Part shown: positions 18,434-27,070 of the stretch, in pieces
Layout: every line of letters begins with the position of its first letter
Numbering within the stretch: position 1 is the stretch's first letter
Assembly (NCBI RefSeq): GCF_001949145.1
Contig: NW_019091707.1
Span: 208,090 to 235,159 of the forward strand
Reading direction: 5' to 3'
Source of the DNA: Acanthaster planci
Taxonomy: Eukaryota; Echinodermata; Asteroidea; Valvatida; Acanthasteridae
Length of the DNA stretch: 27,070 nt
Translations under genes and position numbers: made by a program
The notes under the pieces: model-generated
What the model was told of the DNA's origin: nothing
What the model saw: the letters and a program-made list of their open reading frames with translations, nothing else
Database searches by the model: none

Positions 18434-20146
18434 ATATTCCTGAACAGTACACTCCTCGTTAATCAAAAAAAAAATCAACATATCCCATGCTGAAAGGGAT
18501 AAACTTTAGAGTGAGATTTTGTAGAGAGCACTATCAGCACTAATTGTAACGGTGCATACAGGAGGAGTTTCGCGCACAACCCTTCAAAAGATGTGGTCGG
18601 CCTTTTGTCGTGTATTTGTAATTTTACCAGTCAGTATTGTTATTTGAAAATTTAACTTATCTTATAAACAGTTTAACAAAAATGATCATACAAAACTAAA
18701 TTGTATTTTAACCCATTCTGCTTAAATCGTCACGGTAATTCAGTTGTCGGGTGGAACAAAATTGTTTTAATAAGACACCACCTTAATTCGTTTCAGAAAT
18801 TGACGATAAAATAATGAGAATTGGAAAAGAAAATGGAAAAGGAGAAAATGGCACTTTTTCCATCTTCATGCCTATCTACATGTATACAGTGAGCCCTGTA
18901 TTGTTCAAACTGCTACATAATTGTCTTGACAGTCCTTGTATCCGCCCGAAAAATCATCGTGTATTATCAGCATCATCATCTGCCATACTCTGTCAGAGCC
19001 TTGACGACCACTTTCCTCCGTTTCGACCTAGCAGCACCCCCTCCCCCAAAAATCGAGAAAACGTGTTACACAATAGGTTCTGAAGCCCAAACTTGAGAGG
19101 GGTTGTGCAGTTTTTCTAAACTGAAATTGAAGTCTTGGTTTGTATTATGAATTCGACGAGTTCAGTTTGAAATCTGATAGGAAATTTTGCCGTCATTCAG
19201 TCAGCTGATGCACATCCACCATTCAAATGAGGCAGGGTTCAGTGGATTGTCATTCGCTATCACTACATTTTTTCACATAGATGCGATCGCCATTTCTCAG
19301 TGGAGTAAAACTGATTTCGTATTAAACCAAGCAAAACAGAAACAAAAGCTTTGAGTGGACAGACTCACTCTGAAACCGTTTCATATAAACAATTTGAAAT
19401 GGAAAAAACAAATTTGAAATGCTGCATTAAGCCCAGAATAGCTGCGCTGTTAAATAATAAGTTGAAACATAATTCATTTTGCTACTTGAGTAAGGCTTAT
19501 AAACAACATTGTTTAAAATAGATTTTATATTTGAACAATCTTGTTTACATTTGAATTTCAAACAGTGTTATCATTGTTCCTGTTGAAACAGCATTGGCTG
19601 AATTATTTTTGAAAGCGCAACATCTCCGGATCCAGGACGCTGCTTTCCACACCTCGAAATTTTACTTACAAACTAAACCATAGCCTTTGAATGGAAAATG
19701 ACTTGACCCCGACCCAACTTTAGAATTTAATGTTGAGCATCTGAAACCTGAAAGGAGTGATATGTTTTGGACGTTGTTTGCACGTCCAGTTAGGATCTGA
19801 AAAATCCGCCTGCAGTTGCAGACTCTGTCGAAATAAATATGATTCCAAGTTCTTTGCAGACTGTGGAGTCGGGATGCTACAATGATACTTGTCGTGCTTG
19901 TCACCTGTGTGACCAAGGATTAATTCCCGGAGGACAGTGTGTGGACTGTGTATTCAATCCTTACCCGATTTTTGGGGTTTACTAATATTATTTGTCCAGG
20001 AGTTTCCTCTCCCCCTAAAACTGAACATGTCCTAATTTTCCTACCCTCATTTACTTATATTTGTGATGTTGCCTTAGACTCTAAAGAATCAGTTTTCCAA
20101 CAACAAAGAGAATTTAATAAAAGAAATTATATTGGTTTAACATTTT
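18434..20146. other. Spacer between the arms of the inverted repeat
   Basis: The 1.7 kb between the arms has no transposase, reverse transcriptase or other known domain that I can find. Short frames occur at 18814-19083 and elsewhere without support. One cysteine-rich exon-like stretch at about 19858-19985 is listed separately. Confidence 0.45.
19858..19985 (+). other. Possible cysteine-rich exon
   Basis: After a pyrimidine-rich TTCTTTGCAG the + strand reads ESGCYNDTCRACHLCDQG and then GGQCVDC, giving Cys spacing C-x4-C-x2-C-x2-C-x9-C-x2-C, before a TAA at about 19983. The cysteine density and the acceptor-like border suggest an exon of a secreted or receptor-type cysteine-rich domain. I cannot assign a family, and chance is not excluded. 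Confidence 0.25.
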
Positions 20147-21635
20147 TGTTTAACATTTTGGCAACCCCACAATCTGCCCTAATTCAGTAGACCTGTCATT
20201 TATTTTTCCTCCTAAATCAAAGTGCATTTAATGCATGGATATAGATCTTAAGTCATAAAAGTGTAGCTGCAATTACTTTTCTTAGGCACAGTTTTTATGT
20301 TCAAATAAAAAGTATTTCAAACTCCTGTTTGGTCAAACCATGGAGGAAGGAGGGGAAACGCATTGAATAGTGCACCCATTTCTTTGAAAGTCCATGCTCC
20401 TCTGGAAAACTGAAGGCGCTGTTTCCCCTACGAGTTTTTTATTAACCCGTTTGATTTTCTTCATTAAGCCCGAATTCGTATTCAATTTTGAATTTACCCC
20501 TATCCTCCTTCGTCTCTAAAACCAATTCCCTTTTGTCCGGCTGTTACATCAAGACGTCTTTAAGATTCAATACGTGTGGTTACGGCCATTTGCAGGTGGA
20601 ATATGTGGCGAACTTTCTGTTCCATCATTCATAAACGTTTAGAGGGGGTGGGGTTCCAGAAAATATTTTTTTATAAATATGTAACTTTTGCGGAGGAAAC
20701 ACCCACACCAGGCAGAAAAGTATTGCATTATTCATAATGTGGTAGTAGGGGAGTGGCCCTGGAAGAAACCGGACAGCGCTGTGCACACGTGGCCGTAGGT
20801 CCGCCGGGGCATGCAGTGTACTGTACATGTACTGTACACGTACATGTACGTACACGTACTTGTACATGTACAGTATATGTACAGCACAGTACAGTACATG
20901 TAATATGTACATGTACATATGTGCAAGAATGCGGAACTACCAGTAGTAGTGAGCCCTCGGTCCGATCTTATCGCACGCCAGGACCTTTTGTGACAGTCAT
21001 ATTTTTATGTATGTACAGTACATACATGTAGGCCTTCCTTCATGACCTTGTTCCTCAGAAAAGTATAATACGGGGATCTGGTCGAGAGAGAGTGATCATC
21101 GTACATGTACGTCTGACTTTCTTACCTCCACGCTAGGCTGAGCTCCGTTACCTGATTTCGTTACTGGCATGGCTGGAAGATAATTATTCGGCTTGATCTG
21201 ATTTCATCTTTTCCTACCTCCATGGTTGTGCTGATAATGTAAGACCTGGACTGGAGGGAAAACAAACCCAAATTTGACATGATTGATTTCCGCGGAATGT
21301 CGGTGTGTGTATAATGCCGGGCACATTGTACAGTGCACTTCAGTACAGTGTACCATTACACAGGCGGTTCCTTCGCTAGTGCCTGCATTCCTGAATCAAC
21401 ACGGCGAGCTGCATCATACAGATACAAGTTAGGTTTCACACTGACAGACAGGTGCATGGTTAATCAGGTAGGTCAGGTAAGTACACGTATTTCCTTCGCT
21501 CAAATGTCTTCTCGTGAGTTGATCTAGGTGAAGCACAAGGCAGTTTTGTTGGATGATTGATAGGCATAGATCCATGATTTACAGAACTATCAAGTGTTGA
21601 TCCTGATGGAAACATGTTTTATAGTTGCTCTGAAG
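20147..21635. repeat. Right arm of the large inverted repeat
   Basis: This is the inverted partner of 16889-18433. The innermost match is GGCAACCCC with CTGCCCTAATTCAG (20160-20190). The outermost is AGTTGCTCT..AAG (21623-21635). Divergence is substantial, with many small indels, so the arms are old or were not kept alike by gene conversion. No target-site duplication is visible just outside either end. Confidence 0.88.
20816..20924. repeat. TGTACA/TACATG palindromic microsatellite
   Basis: About 110 bases consist almost only of overlapping TGTACA, GTACATGTAC, CGTACATGTACG and AGTAC units. The whole array can fold back on itself. The matching place in the left arm (about 17665-17685) has only TGTACATGCATATGTACA, so the array expanded in the right arm or shrank in the left. 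Confidence 0.85.
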
Positions 21636-21690
21636 TCACTGACCTCTGCAAAACTTTTCTTTTTGGCAATAAGCCTTATTGCTGATACCA

Positions 21691-21800
21691 CACGTGATTT
21701 TGCACAATGGTAGAAAGGCAGTGTGGGAAGGAAAAAGGAGCAAACATTGCCCCCTTTCCTTCCCAGAATGCCATTCTACCATACTGCAAAATCACCCATG
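21691..21800. repeat. Hairpin of about 110 bases, MITE- or miRNA-like
   Basis: The left arm (GTGATTTTGCACAATGGTAG...GTGTGGGAAGGAAA, from 21694) pairs with the right arm (TTTCCTTCCCAGAATGCC...CATACTGCAAAATCAC, to 21795). About 85% of 45 positions are complementary, and the loop is about 12 bases. It lies just outside the large inverted repeat. A perfect GCAATAAG-C-CTTATTGC mini-palindrome sits immediately before it at 21666-21682. Confidence 0.75.
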
Positions 21801-22623
21801 CGGTTGTAACAGGGAAAAATGGCACACTATAGGGAAACTCGCAAAACAACTCCAACTAAACTAAGGATCTTTGAAGGAAAAGTCGCAGGAAACTGAATTA
21901 ATATGGACTCAGACATCAATATTTGACTTTAAAAGAATTTATTAATGAAAAGGTATGGGAAAAATGCCAAAAAAACCAAAAGGACTAAATGACTTAAAAG
22001 ACTTGAATCAAAAAACTAAAACCTGAAACCCCAAACCAACACAGTGTGTATAAGTGGCCTTTCAAGTACACTCCAACAAGAAGCCTGTCAATCAAGATAA
22101 CAAAAGTAAAGAATAATTATAATAAGTTACAAGATGTCCTGACTCCTGGCAGCTGTAGACTTTGATTGAATTTCTGATGTGGTGGTTACAGGTACATGTA
22201 TGTTGGTAAACATTACTGTTTGTCTTATCTTAAATAAAGCCATTTTCTAATTAATTAATATGCAATGCGTAAAATTGACCAATTTGGATAAATACTTATT
22301 CGTTTTTTTTAACAGTACAGCACCAATTATTGGGATTTTTGAGGATCAATGCCACATGTACATGTACGGTATACTCCTAATGTATTTGACATACCCTGTA
22401 CTCCTCAGAAACTACAGATGAAAGTTCAATTAAGTGAAAATGATTTGCATATTAATTACCTTTAATTTGAGAAAAAATTGGCAAAAGTCAACCTTAAGGC
22501 AATTCTGCAAATATCTGCAGTAAGTAAAGAGAGTTGTGGATTTTTACAGCCCTTTGGGTGCAATGCCAACTGTCACTTTCATATCACAGAACTTTGACTC
22601 CTACCACACCTGTGATTTTAGTT
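21801..22623. other. AT-rich non-coding stretch
   Basis: No gene is recognised. TACATGTA motifs occur near 22194 and 22357. A CTACCACACCTGTGATTTTA string at about 22601-22620 resembles the outer end of the hairpin at 21686-21701. Confidence 0.4.
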
Positions 22624-23098
22624 TTAGTATACTAACAAATTCAATGATAGTTCTGTTTGGATGTAGCTGTGCAGTTCAAGGACGAGTCCATTCTTGATGT
22701 GGGCTTGCACTGGAAAGCTTGGTCCATCCTGAGCGAAGTGCCTCCTGTAGATACCAGTTTCCTTTGCATCTGGTCCAATATCTAAAAAGTACACACAAAA
22801 TAATAAGATCAAATATATAGCAAGACGCCAAACAAAGGTGACATTCATGTGAACTCACAATGTCTACCAATTTAGATAAATTGTAAATATCAAGTATAGA
22901 TTTATTATTTTGAAATGCAAGTTGAAAGTAAAGCCAAGCAATGCAAGATACCTAGTACACACCATCACTGCAGGAGGTTCCTTCAAGTTGATAGTCGCCA
23001 GCCTGATATGGTGTTGGGGTTTCCAGAACATTGGAGACCTGGCCGAGTTGATGGACTGGTTGTTCCTCTGGTCATCTTGTGACACTAGTGTCTGCCAT
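22624..23098 (-). other. Possible two-exon coding fragment, unassigned
   Basis: On the - strand an open stretch from about 23097 to 22952 (containing SINSARSPMFWKPQHHIRLA) ends at an ACTAG/GTATCT donor. A pyrimidine-rich TTTTTAG acceptor precedes another open stretch at about 22782-22624. Joining them is possible in phase, although the longest frame of the second stretch (KETGIYRRHFAQDG, LVLELHSY) is not the one the phase predicts. No family is recognised. Confidence 0.2.
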
Positions 23099-23507
23099 TA
23101 AACAAGTATAGATTATTTGTATGATTTATCATTAAAGGAAAAGAACAGGCAACAATTTAAATGTTATTCTGTATTACAATGATACTGATCACTGTTGTTC
23201 TAGGCATGTTTCAAAAGTAGTCCTAAAAGTAGGAAAATGTCCATAAATAACATGAAGTAAGTTACTTAGAAAGTTGCATTCTGCTAAAATTCTGTTCATT
23301 ATTGCAAAATGATTGGGTAACTTTGAATAGAAGATTTTTCGAGATAAGCCTAGCAAACATTATTTTGGAGTGACATTAAGGGGCACAACTCCTACATGTA
23401 TCTTATCTATCTTAAACAATAAAGAATACATAAAATATCAACTGAAAATTGGCCCTACCTTACGGTATTAGCAATAAGGCATATGGCGTATCCATACCTT
23501 ACAAAAA
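23099..23507. other. AT-rich non-coding stretch
   Basis: No gene or repeat is recognised before the TATAGGATTC array. Confidence 0.4.
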
Positions 23508-23695
23508 ATCCTATAGGATTCCTGTAGGCATGCGCATGATAGGACCCTATAGGATTCCATAGAATCCTATAGGGTCCTATTGAACATGTAAATGATTGAA
23601 CGTATTTCTATAGGATTCCTAAAAAAACTATAGGATTCTATAGGAAATGTAAAGGAGTGTACATATCTCTGTAGGATTCCTATTGGGCATGTAAG
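23508..23695. repeat. TATAGGATTC array with a long palindrome
   Basis: About nine copies of (T)ATAGGATTC(C) in both orientations occur in under 200 bases. They include a palindrome at 23539-23580 whose 19-base arms match perfectly around a four-base loop. Copies further right (about 23611, 23630, 23670) are spaced by short AT-rich strings with ACATGTAAA/GGCATGTAA motifs. Confidence 0.85.
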
Positions 23696-24027
23696 AGACT
23701 GTAAAAGATGCATGGGCCCTGTTTTGAATGTTATTATATGCGCAATCTCCGTCCATCATGGACGGCTTCATTATAATTCTCATTATAGGCCTATTATTTT
23801 GTTCGTAGCATAATTTCTCTTCTAAAGGAATTTAAATTGATAGTTGGGTGTCCTCTTTGCCATGTAAATCTGAAAGTGAAATCCAGCCCAAAAAATATGC
23901 CTTGGGGGCGGCACATAAGAGATTTTCAGACTCATGGGGGGGTAGGAACGTTACACAAGAGTTTGGCAGAAACAGTTCTTCAACGATTTGTTGATGAAAA
24001 TGTAACCATTTACTGATGTTCTTTTGT
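23696..24027. other. Non-coding stretch
   Basis: No gene is recognised. A GTCCATCATGGAC palindrome lies near 23751. Confidence 0.4.
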
Positions 24028-24401
24028 CTAATACATGTTAATTATATAAAATTCAAATAAACTTGGCATACATGGACTAAAAATCAAGGGGGTGGCAGGG
24101 GCCAAGGGGGCGACAGAGGGAGGCGCTGCTGTCGGTTGAGGTTCATGTACTTGCAGTGATCCGCATCCCTGGCCTTTAGGGGGAATATTTGGCGGACGTT
24201 TCTTTTTCACCGGTGATTCCCTGTCCGATTCCGAGTCCTCGCTGTCGGTATCACTTTTCTCACATGTCACATCACTGTCACTTGAGTGACTTTGAACATC
24301 TGAGCCACTCTCTTCGGAGAGGACATATCATGATATTCAGAATCTGGCAGAAAAATACCTTACAGTGCATCGGTGCTAGACATCCTACTAGTTGAAGCCA
24401 T
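24028..24401 (-). pseudogene. Acidic, Ser-rich N-terminal coding fragment, unassigned
   Basis: From an ATG at 24401 the - strand reads MASTSRMSSTDA, then loses frame. From about 24318 another frame gives a Ser/Asp/Glu-rich run (SGSDVQSHSSDSDV, SDTDSEDSESDRES), followed by a basic KKKRPPN (a possible nuclear localisation signal) and a Pro/Ala-rich tail ending at 24028. This composition is common at the N-terminus of transposases and chromatin proteins. A one-base frameshift near 24316 would join the parts, so it looks decayed. It lies just downstream of the - strand Gypsy fragment but in a different style of sequence. No family can be named. Confidence 0.35.
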
Positions 24402-24464
24402 GCTGATGGAATGTACGAAAACACAACGCGGCTACCTACAAATACTGCCAACCCATAAAACTGA

Positions 24465-25190
24465 CCACCACTAATGTCCATTGGCACCAGGCACACAATA
24501 ACCTTTTACCCTACTCTTGTTTTTCTCTCAGTAATATGCCTGAGAAAAAGTACAAGCTTTGAAGGTTGGATAGTCAGCACAGGTACCTTGGCCAGGGTAC
24601 ATCTTTTGCACTTCTTGCACTACTCCATTGCCTGCCATACCAGGCCAGTAGAATCGCCTCCGGATTAGTGCCATGGTCCTCTTTTGCCCCCAGTGACCTG
24701 CTTGATTGCCTAGAGCATTAAGTACCATGGGTTGTAGTTCCACTGGTAGCAGCATCTTGTGGCTTTCTCCTTCCACTGGATCCTGTGTATGGACATGTAG
24801 AACCCCCTGAAGTTCTCGAATTCGGTCCCATCTCCTCAGGAATGCTCAGGTGGTTCCCATTTCAGGCCTTGAGAGGTTTGACCGGGGTTGAGTGCCCAAC
24901 CGCAAGAATACAAGGAATGAGAAATGGCTTCATCCTCTCTCTGCAGCTGTGCCTGCTCCTCAGAAGAGTATGTTCCCACTGAAGGTACAGCTTCAGTAGC
25001 AGCTGCTGCGTGAACACTCACATGGGCCACTCTGTTACTGTCTTGGAGGGATGTTGACTGGCACAGTATCTGTAGGGTTTCCCTTGCTTGAGTGTACTGT
25101 CGGCTAAGAGCATCGGGCAATGGTGTTGGCTTTCCCTGAGCGGTACTTTATATCAAAGTTAAATTCAGCCAGCCACCACACCTACTTTTT
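24465..25190 (-). pseudogene. Ty3/Gypsy pol fragment: RNase H end to integrase zinc domain
   Basis: Reading the - strand from 25190 gives WWLAEFNFDIKYRSGKA, the end of a Ty3/Gypsy RNase H domain. After a frameshift near 25125 comes DALSRQYTQARE, the classic RNase H-integrase junction, and a linker of about 85 residues. After another frameshift near 24838 comes GESHKMLLPVELQPMVLNAL, then RTMALIRRRFYWPGMAG, the integrase HHCC zinc domain. A third frameshift near 24605 leads to CKRCTLAKVPV, with the two zinc-binding Cys, ending at TAA near 24465. The first His of the HHCC motif (LHN in relatives) is Gly here (LGNQAGH). The RT upstream and the integrase core downstream are missing. This is the opposite strand from the Gypsy remnant at the left edge, but it could be the same family. 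Confidence 0.85.
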
Positions 25191-27070
25191 TTCCCCTGCT
25201 TGATCAGTAAAGTTTATGTGCACTTGTAAACCGAGAACTTCCTGTGCCGCACACATTATTTATGCTTGTTGCACTTTTGAAGGATATCACTACATTATAT
25301 ACGTAGACTTTTATTGCTAATTTATTTACATGTACATGTATTTATACCACCATGGTAGTTTGTGGTCATCATGGTCAACAAAATTTGAAGACAGAAAAGC
25401 AAATATTTCATACATAGATTTTTATCCAAAAATTTCAGTAATTGCATTAAGGAATTTATTTATGAAAAACTGATCAAAAAGAAAGTTATCAGAACCATGC
25501 CATAGTTCCTGGTATATGAATCAATTGGTAATACTAGAAACTAATATGATTCAGTACGTTAAATCAGTGCTTACATAATGCTTATGCTAAACCTTTTCGT
25601 AATTCCAATCTGAGTGGCGTAACAAAGCATAGAGCACATTTTGGTTTGAACTGTCATAAATACTAGAGCTTAAAGGTGTCTGATGATGACTCCTGTCTGA
25701 CTCAAGTCAGCTAAAGATAATGACATACATGACAATCACTCAGTGCTCCTATCACAGTCGTACCGTAATTCATTTCATCTAACTGGTTCTAGCAGGACAG
25801 ACCAAGCCTTGGAATTAACCCAGCAAGATCATGGCACCTCGAAAAATGTTTGTAATCTCACATTTACAAATTTGTGACAAGACTGTCANGGGCAGTTAGG
25901 GTTAATACTGGACTTACATGTACATGTATTTTCCTTCTTGTGCACAAATCAGTGGTGTGGCCCATAAAGCTCTTTGCCATTGTCACTCTGAAAACCTTTG
26001 TCTGGCCTTCTGACAAATAAAGGTCCTCTTGTGTTCAGGAATCCCTTTACTGCTTTTTGGTGGCAGTGTGAAGAATTATGGGTACCTACTAAAGATATCC
26101 CTAGCACTTAGAATCTACGTAAAAGTTTCCCTTTCACTTGAATCTGTCGCCTACGCCATGTTCAATAAGTCAATTAAATAAATTTCTGCACCTCACTTGC
26201 CATGCCAGGTGCTAGTGGGGCTTTGTTTGTAAACATAGGTGTTACCGTACTTTTTGGTGTATTTTCATTGCCTTCAAGTTTTTACTGGTATCCTTTCGAG
26301 ATAATCACAAAACTGCTCACACTGTCATTTTGAAACCTTCCTGATACTTTCTCCATTACTGTAGGTGTATCCCTTCTTGATAATTTTGTGGACTTCTCCT
26401 TCTTTTAGTAGCATGGTGTTGATGAATGTCCGCTGTTCTGTTCATCCCCAGACTCTGTGGTGATGTTGGTGAGCCACCATCTTCTTAACTGTCTCCATGG
26501 GACTTGTCCATTTGAGTCATCCAATCACTCAGTTACACGTGTGCCATGAAGGATATATCTGAAAAAATTGTGACAGTAAACTCAATATAACAATTTTATT
26601 ACCATCATTGCATTAAATGAAAAAAGTTACAGTTGAGTCGTTAACAATGGTGAAGTCATAGCCTCCAATTTGCAGTTTTGTAATGATGGGCCTGCTACAC
26701 ACAAATTGCAATTTTACTCGTAGTTGTCACATATTAAGCTGAGAGCACCAAGGTGTGATGTTAAAAACCTTTATGGGACTTTCCTTATGCAGACTTGTTC
26801 AACTCAAACTCAATTCCATGCCTACTTCAGTGAAACATTACAGGAATTATCTGACATAATGAATAATCAGTGAAAGTGTAACCTGGAATTTTGGCACAAG
26901 TGAGAGTCAACAGAAAAAGAAGCAAACGAACCGGGTTCAAAGACGAATTGCGAACTAAATTTTTATTTCGATTCCAAAGGGTGTAGAAAAATGACACGAC
27001 AAAGGATAAAAACTTGGATTATAATTCTGGAAAACTTTTAGATGATTTGCCAAACTGAAGATTGCTAACT
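25191..27070. other. No recognisable gene
   Basis: The sequence is AT-rich with only short reading frames and no domain I recognise on either strand. It contains TACATGTACATGTA strings near 25327 and 25915 and one undetermined base (N) at 25889. Confidence 0.4.

Noticed and set aside
20625-21031. Frames rich in Tyr/Cys/Thr/Val
   Set aside because: They are translations of the TGTACA microsatellite and flanking inverted-repeat arm.
1-27070. CRISPR array
   Set aside because: No regularly spaced identical repeats with unique spacers. The minisatellite and palindromic arrays are irregular, and the sequence is eukaryotic in character.

Overview
The window looks like a piece of an invertebrate animal genome, probably marine. 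Coding sequence is sparse and split by introns with GT/AG borders. There is no operon-like packing, the bulk is AT-rich non-coding DNA, and the palindromic octamer TACATGTA and its extensions occur throughout. I cannot name the species. Almost all recognisable protein-coding sequence belongs to mobile elements or to families that travel with them, and most of it is decaying. No housekeeping gene is recognisable. Translations were made by hand from the sequence; family names come from remembered motifs, not from searches.

Left edge (1-930, + strand): the 3' end of a Ty3/Gypsy pol gene (integrase C-terminal domain and tail), broken by stops and frameshifts. A CpG-containing stretch at 1560-1910 may be an old promoter with a non-coding first exon. 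The best feature follows at 3017-7542 (+): a five-exon P-superfamily (THAP9-like) transposase. Its first exon starts with a cysteine/histidine zinc module that resembles the N-terminal zinc region of RAG1 (and the insect ZAD fold) instead of a THAP domain. Exon 1 carries several frameshifts and stops, while exons 2-5 are open and their splice phases fit.

Convergent to it on the - strand lies a PHD-finger gene (10664-11260, two exons, 149 codons open). Further downstream on the same strand is a decayed multi-exon coding region (8386-10002) with an 'RYIAGYVPF' segment; it may be the 3' part of the same gene. Within it, an 18-base in-frame insertion forms a perfect 26-base palindrome and introduces a stop. 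A tRNA-derived SINE head sits in the intron-like sequence near 10.35 kb. A second PHD locus on the + strand (about 13.05-13.34 kb) has two tandem fingers, the first degenerate and the second intact.

The middle (12.3-16.8 kb) is repeat-rich: a degenerate minisatellite, two adjacent palindromes (one with perfect 27-base arms), a 0.4-kb-period tandem duplication and a small hairpin. From 16.89 to 21.64 kb there is a large inverted repeat with arms of about 1.5 kb and a 1.7 kb spacer, probably a fold-back or long-TIR element. The right part holds a 110-base hairpin (MITE- or miRNA-like), a palindromic TATAGGATTC array, a short acidic coding fragment and a second broken Gypsy fragment (RNase H end to integrase zinc domain) on the - strand. 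The last 1.9 kb shows nothing recognisable.

The genes do not form a pathway. The region reads as a nest of mobile-element remnants. The points most worth following are the RAG1-N-like/P-transposase fusion, the convergent PHD gene beside it, and the large inverted repeat.
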